Positions 9,664-17,526 of a stretch of DNA of 64,000 nt are shown one piece after another. The first letter of the stretch is position 1. Each line of letters starts with the position of its first letter. This DNA is from Bradyrhizobium sp. CCBAU 51627. Its GTDB lineage: Bacteria; Pseudomonadota; Alphaproteobacteria; Rhizobiales; Xanthobacteraceae. The notes below the pieces were generated by a model that had not been told where the DNA came from, searched no databases, and was given only the letters and a program-made list of their open reading frames with translations. Where the stretch lies: the NCBI RefSeq assembly GCF_028128765.1, contig NZ_LBJG01000022.1:1-64000 (forward strand). Direction: 5' to 3'. The position numbers and the translations under genes were made by a program.

Positions 9664-10418
9664 CTTGAAGTCCCCCGTCCGTAGGTGAATAAAAAATTGT
9701 GCTGCCCGCGGACCGCAAATACGTAGATTAGCTTAGGTTAAGTGTCCCCCTCTGTTCCATTGAAACACACGCAAATGAGCGCAATACGTGCATAATCCTC
9801 GTCGCGTGTCGCCGATTTGCCACGGTGACGCCGGTCACAGTCCCAATTCCCGTCGAATTGCCCACAAATGTGGGGCACAGTCGCCCGGAAAAGGGGAATA
9901 GGCCCGGTTTGGCCCGATTCTGTCGCGTGAGCGAAAAATTTCCTAAGGCACTGGAAAGTCTTGGTAATTTCCTCGTTATGCGTGGGATGATAAAGCGCAT
10001 TGACGCCGGCATGCCAGCGCATCGATTTGGCGTCGTCCCCATGATGGACCGATTCGCAATCCGGTAACTTCCATCGGAATGGTGTCACGGGGCTCACGCC
10101 GGTACGCGCCTCTGCCGAGCCAGCCCCTGCAAGTCATGATCTTGAGCAATCGATGCGCTCAAAGCGACAAATACCGCTGCTGATCGCGTGCTGCTGGCGT
10201 GGGTGCCGAGTTCCATTCGATAGAGCGCACAACGTCACGCATGCCAGATGGCGAGAGGGCCTAGAGCGAGGAAAGCGTCGGTCGATATCTGCATCGACTC
10301 GACGTCGCCCATGGGTAGGAGGCGTCGGACGCGGATTGGCCTACAGGCCTGACGAAGACATCTATCAGCCGCGGTCGCCTAACTTTCAGCGATCCAGCCT
10401 CCATACTCCGATGCGGCT
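9664..10418. other. Intergenic region upstream of the TolC-type gene
   Basis: Some 755 bases without a convincing gene. The open frames here (for example 9738-10097 on the minus strand) have no recognisable motif and lack typical codon use. It contains a CRP-like palindrome at 9824-9839. Near 10141 there is a weak inverted repeat (TTGAGC/GCTCAA, 9-base spacer). It probably holds the promoter of the secretion genes. Confidence 0.5.
9824..9839. promoter_or_regulatory. CRP-like palindrome
   Basis: The sequence GGTGA-CGCCGG-TCACA matches TGTGA-N6-TCACA at all but one base. It lies about 160 bases upstream of the TolC-type start codon, in a gene-free region. A cyclic-nucleotide or other Crp-family regulator could use it to control adhesin export. 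This is a single site and could be chance. Confidence 0.35.
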
Positions 10419-11324
10419 CTAAATAGCTGCGTCTATCAATCGCTCGCGCATGCGCGGGACCACGAAATCGACGAAGGCGCGCAGCTTCAGGGGCAGCCGG
10501 CTTTGCGTGTCGTAGACGAGATGCACGGGGCGTGGCGCCGGCTCGAAGGATTCGAGGACGAGCTTCAGCCGGCCGCTGCGGACGTGGTCGACGATCTGGT
10601 AGGACACCGCGCGGACCAGGCCCGCCCCAGAGAGCCCCGCGTCGATCGCCGCATCAATCGTGTTCACGCTGAGGCGTGAGTGGAACGAGGAAGTGATCTC
10701 GGCGCCTTCGGATTCGAAGATCCAGGTGCTCAATATGGACACGCTCTGAAACGAAATCACGCTGTGTCGAGCGAGATCGTTGGGCGTCGTCGGGGTACCG
10801 TTCGCAGCAAGATAGTCGGGACTTGCGCAAATCACGTGTCGGACCGTGCCCAAACGCGTCGCGATCAGGCTTGAATCCGGAAGAGGGCCGATCCGCAGCG
10901 CGACATCGATCTGATCATCCAGGAAGTGCGCGACTCGATCGGTCATGACCAATCCAACGGAAACGTCGGGGTACGCGGCGAGGAAGCGCTTCACTACCGG
11001 CAGCACATGCAACCGTCCGAACATGATCGGCGCGGTGACCACCAGGTCTCCTTTCGGCTCGGTGTATTCGCCCGCGGCGGCGCGCTCCGCTTCGGTCACT
11101 TGCTCCAGGATCGCCTTCGCGGCCGTGACATAGGAACGGCCGGCTGGCGTCAACTCAAGCCCCCTTGCGGATCGGATCAGCAGGGTTGCGTTCAGGTGTG
11201 CTTCAAGCTCCGCAACCTTGCGACTGACGGTCGCCAGCGGCAGTCGGAGATCTCGGCTCGCTTTCGAGAGGCTGCCGCTCTCCGCCGCTGCAAGCAGCAC
11301 CGACATGGCTTCCAGGCGATCCAA
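10419..11324 (-). CDS. LysR-family transcriptional regulator
   Basis: A ~301-residue regulator with the LysR helix-turn-helix at its start (AESGSLSKASRDLRLPLATVSRKVAELEAHLNATLL) and a periplasmic-binding-like effector domain after residue ~90. I chose the TTG at 11324, giving L/MDRLEAMSVLL, because it follows GGAAGG closely and matches the usual LysR start. An ATG at 11390 would add 22 residues. It is transcribed away from the hydrolase-azoreductase cluster across a ~130-base gap, the usual arrangement for a LysR protein and its target operon. The effector is unknown. Confidence 0.88.
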   Translation of the reverse strand: MDRLEAMSVLLAAAESGSLSKASRDLRLPLATVSRKVAELEAHLNATLLIRSARGLELTPAGRSYVTAAKAILEQVTEAERAAAGEYTEPKGDLVVTAPIMFGRLHVLPVVKRFLAAYPDVSVGLVMTDRVAHFLDDQIDVALRIGPLPDSSLIATRLGTVRHVICASPDYLAANGTPTTPNDLARHSVISFQSVSILSTWIFESEGAEITSSFHSRLSVNTIDAAIDAGLSGAGLVRAVSYQIVDHVRSGRLKLVLESFEPAPRPVHLVYDTQSRLPLKLRAFVDFVVPRMRERLIDAAI

Positions 11325-11452
11325 GGGCCTTCCATAAAACGAGAGGTCTTCTCTCAAACTTATCCTCTCCCACGAATTTTTGGAAGGCATAAACCAGAAA
11401 AGCGGGGCAGCCGCGCACGACCCGCAGCGTCCGAACTGCCGAGGAGAGACCA

Positions 11453-12337
11453 ATGACCATGAACCGCACCCATTACCGCAACGCGACCGTGAATGGTCGC
11501 AAGATCTTCTACCGCGAGGCCGGCGACCCTTCCGCCCCCACCATCCTGCTGCTTCATGGCCTGCCGACTAGCAGCCAGATGTTCCGCGACCTCATGCCAC
11601 TACTCTCCGACCGGTTCCATCTGGTCGCGCCCGATTACGTCGGCTTCGGCCATTCGGATGCGCCGTCGCGGGACGCGTTCAGCTACACCTTCGACAACCT
11701 GGCGTCTCACGTCGCGGGCCTGGTCGAGGTGTTGAAGCTCGATTCGTACATTCTCTACATGCAGGACTATGGCGGGCCGATCGGGTTCCGCCTGTTCATG
11801 CGAGCCCCCGAGCGGGTGGGGGGCTTCATCATCCAGAACACCAACGCCTACATCGAAGGCATCGGCGATGCGCCGAAAAAGGTGCTGCTGCCGCTCTGGG
11901 AGAACCGCACGCCGGAAACGGAAAAGGCCGCGCGCGAGTTCGTCGGCCTGGAGGGCACCAAATTTCAGTGGCTGGTCGGGGCTAGCGATCCCGAAGCGAT
12001 CAACCCCGACAACTGGATTCTCGATCAGGCGCTGCTCGATCGTCCGGGCACGCAGGACTACCAGATCGATCTGCTTGAGAACTACAAGACCAACGTCGCG
12101 CTTTATCCCGAATGGCAGGCGGCTTTCCGCGTGCACCGACCGAAGACGCTGATCGTCTGGGGCAAGTACGACCCGTTTTTCATCCCGCCGGGGGCACGCG
12201 CCTACCTGAACGATCTGCCCGACGCGAAGCTGGTCTGGCTCGATGCCGGCCACTTCGTGCTCGACGAAAACGCCCCGCAAATCGCCGCCGAGATCAGGGC
12301 GGTCTTCATTCCCGATGCCGCATCGGCCGTCGGCTGA
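11453..12337 (+). CDS. Alpha/beta hydrolase with Asp nucleophile (haloalkane dehalogenase/epoxide hydrolase-like)
   Basis: A 294-residue cytoplasmic enzyme. It has the oxyanion motif LLLHGLPTSS, the nucleophile elbow MQDYGGP with Asp105, and the C-terminal catalytic histidine in DAGHFVLDE. An aspartate in place of serine in the elbow is typical of haloalkane dehalogenases and epoxide hydrolases, which form an ester intermediate on Asp, but the substrate cannot be told from sequence. The start may be the ATG at 11453 or at 11459; GAGGAGAG lies just upstream. It is the first gene of the cluster opposite the LysR gene. Confidence 0.85.
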   Translation: MTMNRTHYRNATVNGRKIFYREAGDPSAPTILLLHGLPTSSQMFRDLMPLLSDRFHLVAPDYVGFGHSDAPSRDAFSYTFDNLASHVAGLVEVLKLDSYILYMQDYGGPIGFRLFMRAPERVGGFIIQNTNAYIEGIGDAPKKVLLPLWENRTPETEKAAREFVGLEGTKFQWLVGASDPEAINPDNWILDQALLDRPGTQDYQIDLLENYKTNVALYPEWQAAFRVHRPKTLIVWGKYDPFFIPPGARAYLNDLPDAKLVWLDAGHFVLDENAPQIAAEIRAVFIPDAASAVG

Positions 12338-12400
12338 GCGGCGACGCGTCGAGTTCGTCGACCATCCGCGACCAGACAACTCCAACCAAGAAGCGCAACC

Positions 12401-13030
12401 ATGAGCAAATTGCTGTACATCAAAGCTTCACCGCGCGGCACCGCCTCCAGGAGCAACGCCGTCGCAGATGTCTATGTCGCTGCGTTACGCGAGCGGCTTC
12501 CCGATCTCGCCGTCGACACACTCGACCTCGCGCAGGAAAAACTTCCCGACTTCGACGGTGACAAGGTCGCTGCGAAGATCGCTGTCATCACCGGGCAGAC
12601 GCATGAGAGCCGACAGAAGACCGCCTGGGACGAGATCACGGCGGTTGCCAACCGCTTCATCTCCGCCGACCGCTATCTGATCGCGGTGCCAATGTGGAAC
12701 GGGGGCATTCCCTATCGTCTCAAGCAGTACATCGACGTGATTCATCAGCCGGGGCTGCTATGGGGCCTTGATCCCCAGGCAGGTTACTTCGGGCTGCTGA
12801 AGAACAAGAAGGCGGTGCTGGCGCTGACGAGCGGCGCCTATGGTCCGTCGATGCCATCGCCGGCTTTCGGTGTCGATCATCACTCGACCTATCTGCGGGA
12901 TTGGCTGAGCCAAGCCGGCGTCACCGACGTCGAAGAGATCCGCTTCCAGCCGACTCTTCTCAACCCCGATCCCGAGGGGAGTTTCGAGACCGCCACGGCG
13001 GTGGCTCGGTTCCTCGCGGCTCGCGACTGA
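12401..13030 (+). CDS. azoR: FMN-dependent NADH-azoreductase
   Basis: A 209-residue flavodoxin-fold protein of the AzoR/AcpD family. The FMN phosphate loop is SPRGTASRSN near residues 9-18, and the family phrases VPMWNGGIPYRLKQYIDV and SGAYG are present. These enzymes reduce azo compounds and quinones with NAD(P)H. The gene follows the hydrolase by 63 bases in the same direction, so the two are probably co-transcribed under the adjacent LysR regulator, perhaps as a quinone or xenobiotic response. Confidence 0.92.
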   Translation: MSKLLYIKASPRGTASRSNAVADVYVAALRERLPDLAVDTLDLAQEKLPDFDGDKVAAKIAVITGQTHESRQKTAWDEITAVANRFISADRYLIAVPMWNGGIPYRLKQYIDVIHQPGLLWGLDPQAGYFGLLKNKKAVLALTSGAYGPSMPSPAFGVDHHSTYLRDWLSQAGVTDVEEIRFQPTLLNPDPEGSFETATAVARFLAARD

Positions 13031-13050
13031 CACATCGAAAATCGGGCAGG

Positions 13051-13188
13051 ATGATCATAGACCGCCGCCTCCTGGTATTGGCCATCGCTGCATTGGCTGT
13101 CATCGCACTGATCGTAGCCGAGCTCGCCATGATCCGCATCGCCACCGCCAATCTCTCGCGCTCAATAGGGCTTTCGCCTTCAACCTAA
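13051..13188 (+). CDS. Possible 45-residue single-pass membrane protein
   Basis: A short frame starts with ATG at 13051, preceded by GGGCAGG. The product begins MIIDRRLL and has one long hydrophobic stretch (about residues 7-28, LVLAIAALAVIALIVAELAMI). It sits in the 192-base gap between the azoreductase and the NTF2-like gene. The even hydrophobic segment and fair ribosome site favour a real gene, but the length makes it uncertain. Confidence 0.4.
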   Translation: MIIDRRLLVLAIAALAVIALIVAELAMIRIATANLSRSIGLSPST

Positions 13189-13222
13189 TCCACATCGTCG
13201 ACCAAACATGGAGTAAGGATCC

Positions 13223-13657
13223 ATGAGTAAAGCAGTTCAAATAGTCCGGGCTTTTTACGACGCCGTTTCGCGGGCCGATGCAGCTACGGTTGTAAGCCTG
13301 TTACATGCCGATCTGCACTGGACCGAGGCCGAGGGATTTCCCTATTACAGCGGCACCTGGCGCCAACTGCAGGAGGTTCTCGATCGGCTCCTGGTACCGC
13401 TGGTGCGCGACTGGGACAATTTCTCCGCCGTTGCTGACGATTTCATCGTCGAAGGGGATCGCGTCGTCAGCCTCGGTGCCTATTCCGGGGTCAACAAGGC
13501 GACGGGCAAGGCTATGCGCGCACCCTTCGCGCATGTCTGGCGCGTTGCCGACGGCAAGCTCGCGCGTTTCGACATGTATACCGATACGCTGCTGATCGAT
13601 CGGGCCATGCCACACCGGCGCGGCATTGGCAGCGACGGTGCGCAGATCGGTCCATAG
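13223..13657 (+). CDS. NTF2-like/SnoaL-fold protein
   Basis: A 144-residue protein of the nuclear transport factor 2-like superfamily (ketosteroid-isomerase-related). It shows the typical opening VRAFYDAVSRADAATVVSLLHADLHWTE and the later strand pattern FAHVWRVADGKLARFDMYTDTLLI. Members act as small isomerases, dehydratases or ligand binders, so no reaction can be assigned. It follows the azoreductase in the same direction and has its own ribosome site (GGAGTAAGG). Confidence 0.8.
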   Translation: MSKAVQIVRAFYDAVSRADAATVVSLLHADLHWTEAEGFPYYSGTWRQLQEVLDRLLVPLVRDWDNFSAVADDFIVEGDRVVSLGAYSGVNKATGKAMRAPFAHVWRVADGKLARFDMYTDTLLIDRAMPHRRGIGSDGAQIGP

Positions 13658-13843
13658 CCACCCCCATTCGATACTGCGCACATGTCGTCCTGGTACAAGT
13701 CGAGTGCGTCATCGTGGCAGAGTAGGATAATTGAGCGAGCAAACGGGATAATCCGTCTATTTCTGCCTGTCGCTGCGGGAGCTCATGCTGTGTAATTGTT
13801 ATTCCGGAGCTCAAGCCCCTTCGAGACACCCAGCGGCGCAACC

Positions 13844-14233
13844 TCAATGATTTCCTCTGGTGTTCCCGGCTTGATCCTGTTGCCACGGCCAGCGACCCTC
13901 GATCTCTAGCGTTAAGGTCCAGCTCAGGAAAGTGCGGACCACAATCAATCCCGCAAGCAGGCCGAGGCTCACGAAGGTCAGCTCGATCGCGATCGTTTTC
14001 ACGATATCCGCTGCCACCAGCACCTCCAGCCCAAGCAACAGCGATCGTCCAATGCTGATCTTGTAGCTGTCGTAGCGAGACTCGACGCTTCGCCCGACGA
14101 TGTATCGGGCGGACCAGATGATCCCGATGACGATGATGAACACGCCGAAGATTTCGATTCCGACGCCGACGAGGTGAATCCACTGGCCGGTGGCGGTCTC
14201 GAAAGAGGGCCCATGATCGACGGCAGAGTTCAC
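13844..14233 (-). CDS. DUF1622 family membrane protein
   Basis: A 129-residue protein with three hydrophobic segments (about residues 18-40, 60-80 and 84-106) and the DUF1622 pattern SYKISIGRSLLLGLEVLVAADIVKTI. It uses a GTG start. The function of this family is unknown. It is divergent from the DUF2254 operon, and the TTGA-N6-TCAA site at 14331-14344 lies between the two starts, so it could belong to the same regulon, although the 97-base distance is longer than for the other genes. Confidence 0.8.
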   Translation of the reverse strand: MNSAVDHGPSFETATGQWIHLVGVGIEIFGVFIIVIGIIWSARYIVGRSVESRYDSYKISIGRSLLLGLEVLVAADIVKTIAIELTFVSLGLLAGLIVVRTFLSWTLTLEIEGRWPWQQDQAGNTRGNH

Positions 14234-14330
14234 GATTCAGGGGCCTTCATTGCAGGTATGGCGCGCGGTCGCGACGAGGGTGTCATCCACCCAGTGACGC
14301 CGCATTGATCCACGCGCGTGGCGCGCACCA

Positions 14331-14344
14331 TTGACTAAGATCAA
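14331..14344 (+). promoter_or_regulatory. FixK/FNR-type box upstream of the DUF2254 operon
   Basis: TTGACTAAGATCAA fits TTGA-N6-TCAA. It is 80 bases before the ATG of the DUF2254 gene and 97 bases before the divergent DUF1622 gene. Confidence 0.65.
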
Positions 14345-14424
14345 CAAACCGTTCGCAAAGCGCGAGGATGCTGTCGCCTGCCGAGCGGGCTGACGAGCAT
14401 CCCGGCATTGTGAAAGGAAGTGGC

Positions 14425-15714
14425 ATGCAGCTTTGGCTGATACCCACGCTCTATGCGATTGCGAGCGTCGCGGCAGGCTTCCTGGTGCCCCGCCTGGAAT
14501 CAACATTCCTGGGCGTTAGTCTTAACCTGTCGACGTCTTCCGCCCAGGCTTATCTGTCGGCAGTCGCCTCCGGCATGATGGCGCTGACCGGTATCGTGTT
14601 CTCGATCGCATTCGTGCTCGTCCAGTTCAATGCCGTCGTCTATTCGCCGCGGCTCGTCGTCTGGTTTGCGCGCGACCGGTTGCTGTTTCACTCGCTCGGC
14701 ATGTTTGTCGCGACCTTCATGTACAGTCTCGCCACGCTCGCCTGGGTCGATCGCCAGGGTACTGAAGGAGTGCCTCTATTGTCCGCGGCGATCGTGGCAG
14801 CCATGCTGGTGGCCAGCGTGTTGATGCTTGCGCAGCTCGTCCAGCGTTTGAACAATCTTCAGATCATCAGGGTGCTGCAGGCGCTCGGCGATACAGGCCG
14901 GCAGGTCATCGCCAGCACGTATCAGTCCCCCCCATGGCCGACGTCCGGCAAGGCTGCGCGACAGCAAGCCTATCCGGCGGAGGTGTCCGTCAGACACCTC
15001 GGGACTCCGCAGTCGGTGACATCGATCGATATCGCCAGGCTGGTCGACCACGCTCGCCGGCTGGACGGCTTGATCATGATGGAGTGCGGCGTCGGTGACA
15101 CGCTGCTCGAGGACAGCGTGGTCTTGCGCGCTCGGGGCAGGACTAATCCGCTTCCCGAGAAAGAGCTGACCGCATGCGTTCATCTGGACGAGCAACGCAC
15201 CTTCGAGCAGGATCCGAAATATGCATTGCGGCTCCTCGTAGATGTCGCGATCAAGGCACTGTCTCCGGCCATCAACGACCCGACAACTGCCGTGCAGGCC
15301 ATCGACCAGATCGAGGATCTGCTCCGGCGGCTGGCGAAATGTGACCTTGAGGCCTGTTGGGCATTCGACGAAGACGGGGTTCCAAGGGTCCTCTATCGGA
15401 TGCCAACCTGGGAGGATTACCTCGCGCTGGCTTTCGACGAGATCCGGCAGTTCGGATCGACCTCCATCCAGGTCATGCGCCGCATGCGCGCTGCGCTCGT
15501 TGAACTCGCCGGGTGCGGCGAAGAGAAGCGTGCCAAATGCGTTCGCGACTACCTGGGTCATCTCGATGCGGGGATCGACCGATCGACCTTCGATCCGCAG
15601 GATCGGGCCGCCGCTCGCATCGAGGACTGGCAGGGGCTCGGCTTGTCGCACCCCCATGGAGTGGAAACGGCAAGCTCCGTGGGCTCGGGCGCGAAAGGAC
15701 GGGCGGTCTCATGA
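14425..15714 (+). CDS. DUF2254 family membrane protein
   Basis: A 429-residue protein with about four membrane segments in the first 150 residues. A soluble C-terminal domain contains the family phrase ALSPAINDPTTAVQAIDQI. DUF2254 proteins are uncharacterised inner-membrane proteins. The start at 14425 (MQLWLIPTLY) is preceded by GAAAGGAAG. It is the first gene of a three-gene operon whose members overlap by four bases, behind a FixK/FNR-type box. Confidence 0.85.
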   Translation: MQLWLIPTLYAIASVAAGFLVPRLESTFLGVSLNLSTSSAQAYLSAVASGMMALTGIVFSIAFVLVQFNAVVYSPRLVVWFARDRLLFHSLGMFVATFMYSLATLAWVDRQGTEGVPLLSAAIVAAMLVASVLMLAQLVQRLNNLQIIRVLQALGDTGRQVIASTYQSPPWPTSGKAARQQAYPAEVSVRHLGTPQSVTSIDIARLVDHARRLDGLIMMECGVGDTLLEDSVVLRARGRTNPLPEKELTACVHLDEQRTFEQDPKYALRLLVDVAIKALSPAINDPTTAVQAIDQIEDLLRRLAKCDLEACWAFDEDGVPRVLYRMPTWEDYLALAFDEIRQFGSTSIQVMRRMRAALVELAGCGEEKRAKCVRDYLGHLDAGIDRSTFDPQDRAAARIEDWQGLGLSHPHGVETASSVGSGAKGRAVS

Positions 15715-16376
15715 TCATGCAGGCGACCGGATTGACACGAGCGAAACTGCGAACACCTCGCGTAGCGGCTGCGGCCGGAATCCTGTTTTCGGTCTTGCTT
15801 CTGGCTGTGTTCTGGTTGATGCGGCGGTCGGTGCCGGCCGATCCGCTCGAGCCGGGCGCTTGGCTTCACGGGGGCACGAGCAACGTCGCTTTGGCATTGA
15901 ACCTCGTCCCCTTCGCAGGCGTGGCATTCCTGTGGTTCGTCGGGTTCCTGCGCGACCGGCTCGGTAAGCGCGAGGATCAGTTCTTTGCGACGATCTTCCT
16001 CGGCAGCGCGGTGTTATTGCTCGCGATGTTGTTTGCCGCGGCAGCCGTCATAGGCGCTGTCATTCTGGCGTTCCACGCCGCGCCGAACGTGCTGATCAAT
16101 TCCGCGACATTTCATTTCGGCCGCGGCCTGGCCTACGGAATGGTCAACATCTATCTCGTCAAGACGGCCTCCGTGTTCATGGTGACCACCTCGACGATTG
16201 CCCTCTATACGGGGCTCACGCCGCGCTGGCTCGCCTTTGGGGGCTATGCAGTTGCCGCCATCCTTCTCATCGGAAGCTACTACATCGACTGGAGCCTCGC
16301 CGTTTTCCCGTTCTGGGTGCTCCTGGTGAGCATCAATATCTGGCTCAAGAAGGACGAGCCTGAGGTGCGCGCGTGA
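15711..16376 (+). CDS. Polytopic membrane protein of unknown function
   Basis: A 221-residue protein with five or six predicted membrane segments (near residues 19-37, 65-85, 98-125, 140-165, 172-192 and 195-212). I do not recognise a family. Its ATG overlaps the stop codon of the DUF2254 gene (ATGA), and its own stop overlaps the next gene (GTGA). The three products are therefore translationally coupled and may act together in the membrane. Confidence 0.75.
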   Translation: MIMQATGLTRAKLRTPRVAAAAGILFSVLLLAVFWLMRRSVPADPLEPGAWLHGGTSNVALALNLVPFAGVAFLWFVGFLRDRLGKREDQFFATIFLGSAVLLLAMLFAAAAVIGAVILAFHAAPNVLINSATFHFGRGLAYGMVNIYLVKTASVFMVTTSTIALYTGLTPRWLAFGGYAVAAILLIGSYYIDWSLAVFPFWVLLVSINIWLKKDEPEVRA

Positions 16377-17461
16377 GGACGCTCCGTCAGCTTCTCACAG
16401 GAGAGGAGTTGATACGGCTGGTGATCCGCATCGGATTGCTGGCTCTATTGATCATCTGGGCTTTGGTCCTGATCCGTCCGTTCGGCACGATCCTCGTCTG
16501 GGCGATGGTGCTGGCCGTCGCGTTCAATCCCGTCTTCGTCAGGCTGGCGAAGATTCTGGGCGGCCGGCCGAAGCTCGCGGCGGGCCTTCTCACTGCGGTC
16601 AATCTTCTCGTTCTGATCGGGCCGGCGGCGTGGCTCGGTATCGGCGCGGTGGAGGGACTTAAGGATTTTGCCGGACAATTGACGGCCGGCGAGTTCAAGA
16701 TCCCGTCTGCACCAGAGGCGATCAAGAGCTGGCCGCTCATCGGATCGCAGCTCCATGAGCTCTGGGACCAGGCGTCGTCGAACGTTCGGTCGGTTCTGCG
16801 CACGGTCGCGCCTTACCTGAAGCCGTTTGCCGGAACGCTTGTCGGGCTTGTCGGCGATGCCGGCGTCGGCGCGGTCAAGTTTCTGCTGTCGGTGGCGGTG
16901 GCTGGATTCATCCTGCCGTATGGCCAGCTGTTTGTGGCGGCGGGAAGGGGATTTCTGTCGCGGATCGTGCCCGAACAGAGCGAGCACTTCCTGGATCTGG
17001 CGGGGGCGACGATCCGCGCGGTATCCCAAGGTGTGATCGGTATTGCGGTCATCCAGGCCTTGCTTGCGGGGATTGGCTTTAATCTCGCGGGCATTCCGAT
17101 CGCCGGCCTGCTCGCATTCATCGTACTGCTACTCTCAATCGTGCAGATCGGAGCGGTGGTGGTCATGCTGCCCGTGATCATCTGGATCTGGACTGACAAG
17201 GACGTCACCACGGCAGTTCTCCTGACGCTGTTCCTGGTGACCGTCGGTCTCCTCGACAACATCTTGAAGCCGCTGCTGATGGGCCGCGGCCTCACGACGC
17301 CGACCCTGGTGATCCTGCTTGGGGTGATCGGCGGGACCCTCGCGCATGGCATTGTCGGCCTCTTTATCGGACCCGTCGTTTTGTCAGTCACCTGGGAATT
17401 GTCGATGGCATGGATCGCTTTCGATCGTTCTGCCGCGGCTCGCGGTTCGGCCGACCGTTGA
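16373..17461 (+). CDS. AI-2E family (UPF0118/PerM-like) transporter
   Basis: A 362-residue polytopic membrane protein with a GTG start that overlaps the preceding stop codon by four bases. It has the typical arrangement of two N-terminal helix pairs, a ~100-residue loop region and a C-terminal helix bundle, with the family signatures NILKPLLMGRG and IGGTLAHGIVGLFIGPVVLSV. The family includes TqsA and Na+/H+ antiporter-like members, so the substrate is open. Its stop codon lies inside the next FixK/FNR-type box (17458-17471). Confidence 0.85.
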   Translation: MRTLRQLLTGEELIRLVIRIGLLALLIIWALVLIRPFGTILVWAMVLAVAFNPVFVRLAKILGGRPKLAAGLLTAVNLLVLIGPAAWLGIGAVEGLKDFAGQLTAGEFKIPSAPEAIKSWPLIGSQLHELWDQASSNVRSVLRTVAPYLKPFAGTLVGLVGDAGVGAVKFLLSVAVAGFILPYGQLFVAAGRGFLSRIVPEQSEHFLDLAGATIRAVSQGVIGIAVIQALLAGIGFNLAGIPIAGLLAFIVLLLSIVQIGAVVVMLPVIIWIWTDKDVTTAVLLTLFLVTVGLLDNILKPLLMGRGLTTPTLVILLGVIGGTLAHGIVGLFIGPVVLSVTWELSMAWIAFDRSAAARGSADR

Positions 17462-17471
17462 CCTAAGTCAA
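17458..17471 (+). promoter_or_regulatory. FixK/FNR-type box upstream of the DUF3141-pta-ackA-fabI operon
   Basis: TTGACCTAAGTCAA is a near-perfect palindrome that overlaps the AI-2E stop codon. It ends 55 bases before the DUF3141 ATG. A TCTATG element around 17494-17499 sits where a -10 box would be if the site is centred near -41.5. Confidence 0.75.
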
Positions 17472-17526
17472 CGTATCTCCTCGCGCGCTGGCTCTCTATG
17501 AAGACGCGGACAAGAGAGGTCGGAAC

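Noticed and set aside
9738..10097. A 119-codon minus-strand frame in the gap upstream of the TolC-type gene
   Set aside because: It has no family motif, atypical composition and no clear ribosome site. The region is better explained as regulatory.
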